From an uncultured Acidobacteriota bacterium (lineage in GTDB: Bacteria > Acidobacteriota > Blastocatellia > RBC074): a stretch of DNA of 64,000 bases. Where the stretch lies: contig CADECP010000026.1 in assembly GCA_902825875.1 (NCBI GenBank), positions 50,018 to 114,017 of the forward strand. The letters are read 5' to 3'. Below the pieces are notes generated by a model. The model saw only the letters and a program-made list of their open reading frames with translations. It ran no database searches and had not been told where the DNA came from. Position numbers and translations under genes: made by a program. Below are positions 17,857 to 26,371 of this stretch, one piece after another. Positions within the stretch are counted from its first letter, which is position 1; each line of letters opens with the position of its first letter.

Positions 17857-20190
17857 ATGTCTACCATTGTTCAAATCGAACCGAAGAAAGCACCGATTCC
17901 AAAAGACAAAATTCCGCGTCTGTTGCTGGTTGGAAATCCGAATGTCGGCAAATCCGTCATTTTCGGCTACCTGACCGGCAAATACGTTACGGTTTCAAAC
18001 TATCCCGGCACGACTGTCGAAGTTTCGCGCGGCAAGATGAAATACGGCGGTCAGGAATGGGAAGTGGTGGATACGCCCGGCGTCAATTCGCTGGCTCCGC
18101 AATCCGACGACGAACGAGTGACGCGCGATATGTTGCTGGACGCCGAACCGGACGTGATCGTCCAGGTCGCCGACGCCAAGAATTTGCGCCGGACTTTGCT
18201 GGTTACTACGCAACTGGCCGAACTGAAAATCCCAATGGTGCTGGTGCTGAACATGATGGACGAGGCGCGGCATCGCGGCATCGAAATTGACTCCAAAGCC
18301 ATCGGCGAATTGTTCGGCATTCCGGTTGTCACCGCCGTTGCCACCGAAGGCGAAGGTCTGTATTCGATTTTCAAATCCATCGTTCACGCCAAAGTTCCCA
18401 ACGACCCGCTCGAAGTTCAACGCAATCGCCTGCTGACCAACGAAGATTTTCTGCACGCTCTGAAATCCAAAACCGACAAACCGCTGCCACTGCAACTGGC
18501 TGTCGAATGGCTGCAAACGCAGGATTCCGGTTTCCGTCGCGGAGCCGAACTCTGGTTGAAACAGGTTGCCGATGGTGAACTGGCCAACGACGCAGCGACA
18601 CGAACCCGCATTCGCAATTGCGCGGCCAGACTGGAAGAGGCTCGAAATGCCTTCCTGGAAAAATCCGTCAACCAATACAAAAAAGTCATCCCCAGCGTCT
18701 TCCGCGAATCCAGCGGCACAGGTTTGAAAATCGGTTTGGTGTGTTTGCTCGCTGGCTTGCTGCTGTTTGGCTACACCGAGATCGGGCGATTGATTGGCTT
18801 GCCGACTCCGTATGGTTGGCTGAATTCGTTGATGGATCGCAGCGTCATTCCCGGCGCGTTGTCGTTTTTCCAAAACATTCATTTGGGCTGGCTGGGTTCG
18901 TTGCTGTTCGGCAAGCTGGCCGACGATGGCAGCACTTACGAAACCGGATTGCTGTATCCGGCCATCACGCAATTTCTGGTGCTGATTGCGCCGATCATGT
19001 TTCCGCTGGCGTTTGTACTGCGACGGTCGGAACGATTTGCCGAACGGCTTGGCCATTGGACGCGCGATTGGCGAACCGGCGCTCCGTTGATGATCGTCAT
19101 TCTGTTGTTGATGTATGAATTCGTCGGCGTCATCGGAGCCGGAACCTTGGTAGACGCGCTGGAAAACAACGTCTTCAATGTATTGCTGACGCCAAACCTG
19201 CAAAAGCTGATTCCTGCGGGAATCTTTTACGATTTCTTTGTTGGCGAATACGGGCTGGTTTCAGTCGGACTTACTTACGCGCTGGCGATTGTTTTGCCGA
19301 TTGTCATGACGTTTTTCATCGCGTTCGGCTTACTGGAAGACAGCGGATATTTGCCACGCCTGGCGATTCTGTCCGACCGCGTGTTTCGCGTTATGGGCTT
19401 GAACGGCAAAGCCGTTTTGCCGATGGTGTTGGGTTTGGGTTGCGACACGATGGCAACGATGACCACGCGCATTCTGGAAACCAAAAAAGAGCGATTGATC
19501 GCCACCATCTTGCTGGCGCTGGGAGTTCCCTGCTCTGCCCAACTCGGAGTCATTCTGGCCATCAGCGGTTCCTTGAGCGGATGGGCGATGCTGACGGTGT
19601 TCGGCGTCGTACTGTCGCAAATGTTTTTGGTCGGGTATCTGTCGTCGAAAATCGTCAAAGGCAAACGCGGCGACTTCATCTTTGAGATTCCGCCGATCCG
19701 TGTGCCCGTCTTCAAAAACGTCTGGACGAAAACTCGTTACCGCATGAAGTGGTATTTGAAAGAAGCTCTGCCGTTGTTTCTGCTCGGCACGCTGATATTG
19801 TTCGTGTTGGATCGCGTCAAAGTGCCAACGCCGTGGGGGCGATTGAGCGGGCTGGATATGATTAACAATTCGCTGGCTCCGCTGGTCACTGGCGTTTTGG
19901 AGCTTCCCGAAAAAACGGCTCAGGTGTTGGTGCTTGGGTTTCTGCGACGCGATTACGGCGCAGCAGGTTTGTACGACATGGTTGGACAGGGCTTGTTGAC
20001 CCCGGTGCAAATCGTTGTGTCGTTGATCGTGCTGACGCTGTTCATTCCTTGCGTCGCCAATTTCTTCATGATCGTCCGCGAACAGGGAACCAAGAAGGCG
20101 CTCATCATCCTGGCGTTCATTACCCCGTTCGCGATCGCGGTCGGCGGAGTCGTCAATCTGGTTTTGCGAGTTTTGAAAATCAACTTTTAA
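17857..20190 (+). CDS. feoB: Ferrous iron transport protein FeoB
   Basis: A 777-residue inner-membrane Fe(II) importer. The N-terminal G domain has G1 GNPNVGKS (26-33), the switch SNYPGTT, G3 DTPG (72-75) and a G4-like NMMD. A spacer follows, and then the pore region with the two Gate modules, including GLGCDTMATMTTRIL with a conserved Cys and the GVPCSAQLGVILA segment. Membrane segments run from about 290 to 770. No separate feoA is present, and the following regulator carries the FeoA-like domain instead. A TACAAT -10 box at 17803-17808 sits 50 bases upstream. Cytoplasmic Cys-rich FeoC is absent. Confidence 0.94.
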   Translation: MSTIVQIEPKKAPIPKDKIPRLLLVGNPNVGKSVIFGYLTGKYVTVSNYPGTTVEVSRGKMKYGGQEWEVVDTPGVNSLAPQSDDERVTRDMLLDAEPDVIVQVADAKNLRRTLLVTTQLAELKIPMVLVLNMMDEARHRGIEIDSKAIGELFGIPVVTAVATEGEGLYSIFKSIVHAKVPNDPLEVQRNRLLTNEDFLHALKSKTDKPLPLQLAVEWLQTQDSGFRRGAELWLKQVADGELANDAATRTRIRNCAARLEEARNAFLEKSVNQYKKVIPSVFRESSGTGLKIGLVCLLAGLLLFGYTEIGRLIGLPTPYGWLNSLMDRSVIPGALSFFQNIHLGWLGSLLFGKLADDGSTYETGLLYPAITQFLVLIAPIMFPLAFVLRRSERFAERLGHWTRDWRTGAPLMIVILLLMYEFVGVIGAGTLVDALENNVFNVLLTPNLQKLIPAGIFYDFFVGEYGLVSVGLTYALAIVLPIVMTFFIAFGLLEDSGYLPRLAILSDRVFRVMGLNGKAVLPMVLGLGCDTMATMTTRILETKKERLIATILLALGVPCSAQLGVILAISGSLSGWAMLTVFGVVLSQMFLVGYLSSKIVKGKRGDFIFEIPPIRVPVFKNVWTKTRYRMKWYLKEALPLFLLGTLILFVLDRVKVPTPWGRLSGLDMINNSLAPLVTGVLELPEKTAQVLVLGFLRRDYGAAGLYDMVGQGLLTPVQIVVSLIVLTLFIPCVANFFMIVREQGTKKALIILAFITPFAIAVGGVVNLVLRVLKINF

Positions 20191-20204
20191 GCCTATCTGA
20201 CTTC

Positions 20205-20322
20205 AACGCAAAGGCGCGAAGGTTGAAAGGCGCAAAGTTTTTTGATTAGCGAAGTATCAAGTTTCTATAAGCTGCCTTCCAGCATTCAGCTTTGCGTCTT
20301 TGTCACCTTGCGCCTTTGCGTT
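20205..20322. repeat. Inverted repeat of AACGCAAAGGCGC units
   Basis: The arms AACGCAAAGGCGC.. (20205-20237) and its inverse ending GCGCCTTTGCGTT (20290-20322) face each other across about 50 bases. It lies between feoB and its regulator, where it could form a large hairpin in the transcript and lower downstream expression. Confidence 0.75.
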
Positions 20323-20349
20323 AAACGCTGCTCTATTCAAAAACTATTT

Positions 20350-21024
20350 ATGCACAACTGGCTATCTCAAGACATTGTCGAAGTTCTGGAATCCGTTTGG
20401 GCCAATGAAGAGCGCGGCTCTTCCGCTGTCGAAGAAATTTCGCAGGAAGCCAAAACCGAAGTCACTGAAGACTTGTTGGCTGAATGCGAGCGCGAAGGTT
20501 ACTTGACGCGCAATGGCGGCGGCGAAATAAGGTTGACGGCGCTGGGACGACAAACCGCCGGAGAAATCATCCGCCGTCATCGGTTGGCCGAACGATTAGT
20601 GGTGGACGTGTTGGGCATGACGCTGGAAGAAAGCGAAGCCGACGCCTGCGAATTTGAACACTTTCTGGCGCAAGGCGTAACCAGCGCGATATGCACCTTG
20701 CTCGGCCATCCGCGTTTTTGCCCGCACAACCATCCAATCCCCGAAGGCGAATGCTGTCGCCAGATTGAAGCTCAGGTCAATTCGCTGGTGGCTTCGATTG
20801 ATCGTCTGGAAGTCGGCGAAGAAGCGAAAGTCGCCTACGTTAGCGCCTCCAATTTTCCGCGCATTCGCAAACTTTCCTCGTTCGGCATCACGCCCGGAGT
20901 TCCGATCAAGGTCAAACAGAAATTTCCGAGCTTCGTCATTCAATGCGATGAAACTCAGATTGCGTTGGAAAACGACATCGCCCGCGACATTTACGTCTGG
21001 CGAAAATCCAACGACAACCAATAG
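20350..21024 (+). CDS. DtxR/MntR family metal regulator with C-terminal FeoA domain
   Basis: The start at 20350 gives MHNWLSQDIVEVLESVW. Residues about 1-65 form a winged helix, residues 66-140 are the DtxR dimerisation and metal-binding region (ACEFEHFLAQGV, and CPHNHPIPEGECC in place of the usual CPHGNPIP), and residues 150-224 are an SH3-like FeoA domain. It should be an Fe(II)- or Mn(II)-dependent repressor. Its position 160 bases after feoB suggests that it controls feoB, and its FeoA part may also replace the missing FeoA protein. The last point is inference. Confidence 0.87.
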   Translation: MHNWLSQDIVEVLESVWANEERGSSAVEEISQEAKTEVTEDLLAECEREGYLTRNGGGEIRLTALGRQTAGEIIRRHRLAERLVVDVLGMTLEESEADACEFEHFLAQGVTSAICTLLGHPRFCPHNHPIPEGECCRQIEAQVNSLVASIDRLEVGEEAKVAYVSASNFPRIRKLSSFGITPGVPIKVKQKFPSFVIQCDETQIALENDIARDIYVWRKSNDNQ

Positions 21025-21092
21025 AACTTTCGTTCCTGCGCCTTCGTTAGCGAAAATACTGAATCATCTGCAAAGCAATACCGGAGGAATTT

Positions 21093-21977
21093 ATGAGCGC
21101 GGAATTTATCCCGATGATGGCCAATGAGGGTGGGATGAATCAAATCTTCGAATTTGATGTGATTCGTCACGTCGTCGGCGATGCCGAAACTGTTCGCACC
21201 GGGTTGGCTGATGCACTGGAACAGTTGGGGTATCGCGTGCTGAACGACGATCCAATTCAAGCCCGGCGCATTACACGTGGCGGCGCGGGCTGTGAATTCT
21301 CCTCTGACGTTCTGGATTACCAAACGACGCTGAATATCGGGGTGAAATCTGTCGGCATCAACTCCACACGCGTCATTTTCGATTACAAGGTCAAAAGTAC
21401 GGCCGGAGGATGGCTTTCCAAAGGTGACCGAAAAACGCTTACCCGCGAAGCCGAAGCAATTATTGCAACCGCGATGACACGCGTTGCCGGAACACATTGC
21501 TCCGCCTGCGGAAACGACACTGCCGGAAGCTCGCGATTCTGTCGCAAGTGCGGTGCATCCTTAACCGCTCCGGCTCCCGCAGAAAAGGAAGTGTTACGGC
21601 TGACAGCCAGGACGAATGCTGCTCAAAAAAACCTCGGATTCGGATTGCTGTTTCTTCTGATCGGCGCAGCATTGTTACTGATTCTGCCTTTTGGTAGCGC
21701 CGATCCCATCAAGTTCGCCAAATTGGTGAAAATCTTCGGCTTTCTTTCCACAGCGATTGGCGGAACCGGGCTGTGGATGATCCTTTACAGTTGGTTCAAA
21801 CTTCGCCAGGTCGTCAGCGAACCAATCGAACAAGAGTCGCTGCCGCCCCCGCGTCGCACTTTTATCGAAAGCCTTCCCGTGCCAACGACCAACGAATTGG
21901 CGCCCGTTTCAATTCAACATCCGATTACCGAAAGCACGACTGATCTGCTGCCTCACGAAATCAAACGCGCCAGCTAA
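21093..21977 (+). CDS. Zinc-ribbon membrane protein of unknown function
   Basis: A GGAGGA site precedes the ATG. Residues about 1-130 form a mixed alpha/beta region without a known motif. A treble-clef zinc ribbon lies at about 131-149 (CSACGNDTAGSSRFCRKCG, two CxxC pairs). Two transmembrane segments follow (about 176-194 and 206-228), and then a Pro-rich cytoplasmic or periplasmic tail. Such zinc-ribbon membrane proteins usually have scaffolding or sensing roles, but I cannot name this family. It is followed by a terminator and is probably its own unit after the metal regulator. Confidence 0.75.
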   Translation: MSAEFIPMMANEGGMNQIFEFDVIRHVVGDAETVRTGLADALEQLGYRVLNDDPIQARRITRGGAGCEFSSDVLDYQTTLNIGVKSVGINSTRVIFDYKVKSTAGGWLSKGDRKTLTREAEAIIATAMTRVAGTHCSACGNDTAGSSRFCRKCGASLTAPAPAEKEVLRLTARTNAAQKNLGFGLLFLLIGAALLLILPFGSADPIKFAKLVKIFGFLSTAIGGTGLWMILYSWFKLRQVVSEPIEQESLPPPRRTFIESLPVPTTNELAPVSIQHPITESTTDLLPHEIKRAS

Positions 21978-21997
21978 CATACTTTTGAAGCTGTACA

Positions 21998-22034
21998 TGA
22001 CAAAAGGGGCGAGTTCAACTCGCCCCTTTTGTCA
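21998..22034. terminator. Bidirectional terminator
   Basis: A perfect hairpin TGACAAAAGGGGCGAGTT with its complement ends at 22034. The stem carries A-runs and T-runs at both feet, so it can stop the zinc-ribbon gene and the convergent LolA-like gene. Confidence 0.85.
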
Positions 22035-22107
22035 TTGAGCAGATATTCCAATCCGCTCGAATACTGCCTTGAAACAGGCCGATCAGACTGGAATCTGACC
22101 TTCCATT

Positions 22108-22875
22108 TTAGTTGGCCGGTTTGTTGAACTTGACGTCTTCGACCGGAGCGTTGTGTTTGATCTCAGTCATTTTGATGCTCATCGAAAACATCGGCGTGAC
22201 CTGCTTCAAAGTGTGCGGAATGTTGACTCCGTCCACCATCTTGTAATCAGACATATAAGCTTCAATCGCCATTTTTCCATCCGGCGATTCGCGTTCGGTG
22301 TCGGTGCGAATCAACAGGCCGGTGGCTACGTCGAAATACAATTTTTCCGGGCTGCCTTCCATCGGAACTGCTTCGACAACATAGGCTTCGGCAGTGCCGA
22401 CTTTTTCTTTGCCTTTGACGGTCAGCTTGGAATAGTGCGACTTCATGTTGATGGTTTGATAAAAATCGCCATCGCGTTTTTGCGCCGCCAATTCCGCGCC
22501 AGCCAATTCACGCAAACCGGTTTGTGGATTGCTGTCCCAGGCTTTGGTTCCGTCAAATACTTGTTGGACAGTTCCGAATCCTGGAATGTCAACGATCGTT
22601 GCGCTCTTGTTCGGAGCCTTTGCGAAACTTTGGAAACCTCCGCTGATGCCCATGGATTCAATTTCGAACGTGCCTTTGGCAGTGCGCGAAGTCAATTTCT
22701 GAATTGCTTCTTTGCCGCCACTGGCTTTGACGTATTTGTCCAGGATTTCGTCCGCCGACGGCAAAGCCGCTGCCGGTTTGGCATCGGCTTTCGGAGCGTC
22801 AGCTTTCTTTTCCTGCGCCGCAACGGACAAAGTCGCCATCAGCGCAAACACCAACATCAAAACAATTTTCTTCAT
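22108..22875 (-). CDS. LolA-like outer membrane lipoprotein-sorting family protein
   Basis: The start was set at the ATG reading MKKIVLMLVFALMATLS, because the AAAGG site lies about nine bases upstream of it. The ATG three codons earlier overlaps that site. A signal peptide (1-20, cleaved after SVAAQ) precedes a low-complexity Lys-Ala-Asp stretch and then a beta-rich domain from ADEILDKYVKASGGKEA to the end, like LolA/DUF4292 half-barrel proteins that carry hydrophobic cargo across the periplasm. It is not a classical LolA, and acidobacteria have many paralogues. It is encoded next to an S41 peptidase on the same strand and may be its downstream partner. Confidence 0.8.
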   Translation of the reverse strand: MKKIVLMLVFALMATLSVAAQEKKADAPKADAKPAAALPSADEILDKYVKASGGKEAIQKLTSRTAKGTFEIESMGISGGFQSFAKAPNKSATIVDIPGFGTVQQVFDGTKAWDSNPQTGLRELAGAELAAQKRDGDFYQTINMKSHYSKLTVKGKEKVGTAEAYVVEAVPMEGSPEKLYFDVATGLLIRTDTERESPDGKMAIEAYMSDYKMVDGVNIPHTLKQVTPMFSMSIKMTEIKHNAPVEDVKFNKPAN

Positions 22876-22940
22876 AAGGTTCATCCTTTCTGATTGGTGA
22901 AGCAAGTTTGCTTCCCGCTTCACTTTGTTGAGTGCGAACG

Positions 22941-24281
22941 TCATTTGATTGCGCGTTCGCGTTTTCGCGATTGAGCCAGTCGCTCAATCGCTGTTTCAAG
23001 CTGTGCGTCGCGCCCTGCCAACAAGCTGGCGCGATTCCATCTCACGTCAAAATCCGGGGTAACGCCTCGCCCTTCGACCAAAATTCCTTTTGGCGTCTTG
23101 AAATCGGCAATGGCGAATTGAAAGAGAGCGCCAGTCGGCAGCTTTTCAAAAATGGATGGCAAACACGCTCCGGCGCTTGCCTCGCCTATGACGACGGCTC
23201 GGCCAAGTTCTTGCATTCCGCTGGAAAAAACTTCGCTGGTCGAGGCGCTCAGGCCATCAATCAAAATTGCCACCGGCCCCAAGTAAGCATTCTGTTGAGG
23301 AAAAATTGCAAACTTCAATTCGCTCGAACGCATCTTCATCGTTCCCAGCAGACCGCTTTTATCAGAAAGTCGGCTGGCAATACCAGTGGCAATACCTGCG
23401 ACTCCGCCGGGATTGCCGCGTAGATCAATAACAATTCCTTCGGCATCACGAAGCTCGTTGAGCGCCGCACGAATCTTTTCAGAGATCGGCGTCGTGAAAA
23501 TGTTGAACCGAATGTAGCCGATGTTCCCCGGCAAACGCTTCCATTCCAGTTCGGTGTATTGCGGCGGAAAATTGCCGAGTCGCGGCGACAATTCGCCTTT
23601 CAGTTTGGCGCGAACAACCGTTGCCGACTGCAATTGATCCTTGCCATTCAGAAATGTCAGCTTCACGGAACTGCCTGGTTCGCCGTTGAGTTCGCGCATC
23701 ACGCGGCGAGTGGAATGCAGCAAACGAATCTTTTCCGACAATTCGCCTTTGCCAGGCTGCACCATAATTTGTTCGACTTTCGCGTCGCCGACTTGTTTGA
23801 CGATGAATCCCGGTCGCAAGCCAGCTTGTTCTGCCGGCGAACCAGCTTCGACACGAACGATCACCGCTTGTCCGTCAATGATTCTGACGTCAACACCGAT
23901 GCTGCCGTTCGGAGGCTCCGCCGTGTTGTCGGCAATAATCGCTTCGGGCGGAACGATGTTGAAATGCGACTGCTTCAACTCGCCAAGCATTTGCTGCAAC
24001 AACTTATACAATTCGGCATCGCTGTTGAGTTCGGCCAGACGCGGTTCGTATTGTTGACGGACTTTGTCCCAGTCAGTACCGCCAAGCGTCGGATCGAAAT
24101 GCTTGTCTTTGACAGTGCGCCAGACAATGTCGAATGTCTTTTGGCGAACGCTGTAGGGCTTTTCGGTCGAAGCAACTCCGCCAACAACTGTTTGGGACGG
24201 AGCTTGCGCCTGCCCCACAGCCAAAAAACACACGAATGCGATCACAAGCTGCGCTGCCAGCAGTAATTTCCTTAGCTTCAT
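22941..24281 (-). CDS. S41 family peptidase (C-terminal processing type) lacking the usual lysine
   Basis: From the ATG giving MKLRKLLLAAQ, the protein has 446 residues. It has a signal peptide (1-27, AVGQAQA), an N-terminal helical part, a PDZ-like region (about 125-225, GSPAEQAGLRPGFIV) and the S41 core with LRGNPGGVAG (288-296) and the nucleophile region GLSASTSEVF (Ser347 by alignment with tail-specific proteases). The residue 25 positions after that Ser, normally Lys, is Ala372 in the stretch GEASAGA. It thus resembles the tricorn/IRBP-like branch, which uses another base, or it may be inactive. It is periplasmic. The LolA-like gene lies 65 bases downstream. Confidence 0.87.
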   Translation of the reverse strand: MKLRKLLLAAQLVIAFVCFLAVGQAQAPSQTVVGGVASTEKPYSVRQKTFDIVWRTVKDKHFDPTLGGTDWDKVRQQYEPRLAELNSDAELYKLLQQMLGELKQSHFNIVPPEAIIADNTAEPPNGSIGVDVRIIDGQAVIVRVEAGSPAEQAGLRPGFIVKQVGDAKVEQIMVQPGKGELSEKIRLLHSTRRVMRELNGEPGSSVKLTFLNGKDQLQSATVVRAKLKGELSPRLGNFPPQYTELEWKRLPGNIGYIRFNIFTTPISEKIRAALNELRDAEGIVIDLRGNPGGVAGIATGIASRLSDKSGLLGTMKMRSSELKFAIFPQQNAYLGPVAILIDGLSASTSEVFSSGMQELGRAVVIGEASAGACLPSIFEKLPTGALFQFAIADFKTPKGILVEGRGVTPDFDVRWNRASLLAGRDAQLETAIERLAQSRKRERAIK

Positions 24282-24808
24282 GGTGATTTCCAGATTTGAA
24301 TTCATTCGATTGATACAAATTTTGTAGCCGGAACCGGCTTGAGCGACTCTGCATTACGAAGCCAATTCGCCAGTAGTTCTGAAAAGTATTTGGTAAGAAG
24401 CAAACACGGCGATTCACTTGCGCCGATTGTTTTGATGGGTTAGCATCCCGGCCATCAACGAGCATCAGTATTGAGCTATGGTCGCTGAGGCGCTGACGCA
24501 GGCGCCGTTGCAGATTCCCGCAAAATTTCCTCCGTTGTTCTTCATAGTGAGGATAATTCCAGTACCCTGAATTGCAATTTCAGGGCAAAGGTCACCTTTT
24601 CTCAATCTAGTCTTTTGATTGAGCGTCAAATTTCGGTAACGCAGCGCCTTCTTCGGCTGTGCTTGCGTACCGAACAACAAACCTGAGCGGATAAACTGCT
24701 TCATCAATCTTTTTAGCTTAGCTCATCGCTGAGCCCCGGCTTTTTAAGGAGCGGACAGTCAGACCGCTCTCTAGCCACTTACCGCTACTCGCAAGAAGGA
24801 GAAAGAAA
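24282..24808. promoter_or_regulatory. Structured gap and leader upstream of the Hfq-like gene
   Basis: This 527-base gap has no convincing gene. On the plus strand it carries several stem-loops in a row: CCCTGAA..TTCAGGG (24565-24585), CTCAATC..GATTGAG (24601-24623), GCTCA..TGAGC (24721-24734) and GAGCGG..CCGCTC (24749-24769). The last ends 39 bases before the start codon, with an AAGGAG site between them. This could be a folded 5' leader. It matches no riboswitch that I know. The left part must hold the S41 peptidase promoter. Confidence 0.5.
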
Positions 24809-25219
24809 GTGAACCGAAAACTGATTCGCACCACTTTGGCTGAGGTCAAAGAAAGAGAGCATTATCAACAACAAGCTCGTCGCATTGAGCCGCCGCAACA
24901 GCATCGTCAGGCTCATCCGCAACCTGCTCAGTCGAAAAAGAAAATTCCACCGGAGCAAACCAACGCCGAAAGCTTTTATTACAAGAAGCAGATGGATGCT
25001 CACACGCCGATGGTGCTGGTGCTTCAGGACAATGAAGCTCTGCACGGAACCATTGAATGGTACGACAAAAACAGCATCAAACTGCACCGCAACGAAGGCC
25101 CGAACCTGCTGGTGCTGAAACACAACATCAAATATCTATACAAAGACGAAGACGCGAAAGAGCAGAAATCGTCAAAATCCAAAGCCGTTGATTACGACGA
25201 CGAGGACGACGACGAATAA
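24809..25219 (+). CDS. Divergent Hfq-like (LSm) RNA chaperone with acidic tail
   Basis: The start is GTG, with AAGGAG seven bases upstream. Residues about 1-50 are a basic, Gln-rich, probably disordered extension. Residues about 51-112 look like an Hfq/LSm ring subunit: a first helix ([11 protein letters not shown]), strands [19 protein letters not shown] (Sm1) and a C-terminal [13 protein letters not shown] that matches the YKHAIS Sm2 pattern of Hfq. The tail is very acidic (DYDDEDDDE). Hfq rings bind sRNA and mRNA, and an acidic tail can mimic RNA and tune release. Acidobacterial Hfq is divergent, so this assignment is by pattern only. The pdxA gene follows 23 bases later. Confidence 0.75.
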   Translation: MNRKLIRTTLAEVKEREHYQQQARRIEPPQQHRQAHPQPAQSKKKIPPEQTNAESFYYKKQMDAHTPMVLVLQDNEALHGTIEWYDKNSIKLHRNEGPNLLVLKHNIKYLYKDEDAKEQKSSKSKAVDYDDEDDDE

Positions 25220-25242
25220 ACCGTCGCGGATCGTGCCTGATT

Positions 25243-26277
25243 ATGCCTGATTCGACTGGCAATGAAGCTCCGGGACGAAAACCGCGTATTGGAATCACCA
25301 TTGGAGATCCCGCTGGTATCGGCCCGGAAATTTCGCTCAAAGCCATTGCCGACGAAGAAATTCAATCCATCTGCGCGCCGGTTCTGATCGGAGACGCTCA
25401 ATACCTGGCTCATTGGTCGCGCGTTTTCGGTTTGGCGCGCGGATTGGATGTACTGAACGTCGGCGAACCCTGGCCTGACCACCTCAATTCGCCAATCATC
25501 TACAATCTGGCCAACATTCCCGGTTCAATTCAAATGGGCCGCGAACAAGCCGAGTGCGGCAAGTCGGCGGCAGAGTTTATCGAAACCGCCGTGGCATTGT
25601 GTGGAATCGGCCAGATTGACGCCATCACTACTGCGCCGATCAACAAACGCTCGCTCTTTCTGGCTGGCTATCATTTCCCTGGCCACACCGAATTTCTGGC
25701 GAAGCTGACGCATACGGACGAATTCGCCATGACTTTCATCGCCCCGGCGTTGCGAGTTTCCCTGTTGACGACTCACGTTCCGCTGGCCGAAGTTTCCAGC
25801 TACGTCAAAAAAGCTCACCTCGAAAAATTGATCCGGTTGATTCACCGCGAACTGCTGGCGCTTGGTTTCAATCGTCCCCGAATTGCTGTTGCGGCGCTGA
25901 ATCCTCACGGCGGCGAAGGTACTCTGTTCGGATTTGAAGAGGCCGCCGAAATGATTCCTGCCATCGAAACCTGTCGCGAAAGCGACGACATCGAAGTCAG
26001 CGGCCCACATTCAGGCGACACAGTTTTCCTGAGAGCCGCGCGCGGCGAATTCGACATTGTCATTTCCTGCTACCACGACCAAGGACTAATTCCCGTCAAA
26101 TGTCTTTCCTTCGGCGAAGCCGTCAACGTCACATTGGGCTTGCCGTTCGTACGCACCTCTGTGGATCACGGCACAGCCTTCGACATTGCCGGTCAAGGCA
26201 AAGCCGATCATTCCAGCATGATTGCCGCCATCAAACTGGCCGTCGAATTGTTCCGACGCAAAAATTCCATTCAGTAA
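25243..26277 (+). CDS. pdxA: 4-hydroxythreonine-4-phosphate dehydrogenase
   Basis: A 344-residue cytoplasmic enzyme of the DXP-dependent pyridoxal phosphate pathway, oxidising 4-phosphohydroxy-threonine. The start region RIGITIGDPAGIGPEI is diagnostic. The metal-binding histidines lie in GHTEF, in LNPHGGEG and in CYHDQGLIPVK, and the closing DHGTAFDIAGQGKAD is intact. The length fits (about 330). It lies 23 bases behind the Hfq-like gene and ends at a terminator, and no pdxJ is adjacent. Related PdxA2-type enzymes act in other catabolic pathways, but this copy has the canonical motifs. Confidence 0.95.
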   Translation: MPDSTGNEAPGRKPRIGITIGDPAGIGPEISLKAIADEEIQSICAPVLIGDAQYLAHWSRVFGLARGLDVLNVGEPWPDHLNSPIIYNLANIPGSIQMGREQAECGKSAAEFIETAVALCGIGQIDAITTAPINKRSLFLAGYHFPGHTEFLAKLTHTDEFAMTFIAPALRVSLLTTHVPLAEVSSYVKKAHLEKLIRLIHRELLALGFNRPRIAVAALNPHGGEGTLFGFEEAAEMIPAIETCRESDDIEVSGPHSGDTVFLRAARGEFDIVISCYHDQGLIPVKCLSFGEAVNVTLGLPFVRTSVDHGTAFDIAGQGKADHSSMIAAIKLAVELFRRKNSIQ

Positions 26278-26289
26278 AACCAAAGCAAA

Positions 26290-26328
26290 AAAGGCGAGAT
26301 CATTCGATTTCCTCAAATGACCTCGCCT
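26290..26328. terminator. Terminator between convergent genes
   Basis: The hairpin AGGCGAGATCATT and its near-complement AATGACCTCGCCT (one G-U pair) has an A-run on its left foot. It ends pdxA and may also serve the convergent H1-like gene. Confidence 0.75.
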
Positions 26329-26371
26329 CGTGTTTGGCAGTCAGACTAATCGCCGGACTGTCTGAGTGGTA

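Noticed and set aside
24465..24707. Minus-strand open frame of 80 codons in the gap
   Set aside because: No ribosome site or recognisable motif, and it overlaps the hairpins of the Hfq-like leader.
24721..24770. Riboswitch or tRNA-like structure
   Set aside because: The stems are simple and short, and no acceptor, T-loop or known riboswitch core could be aligned.
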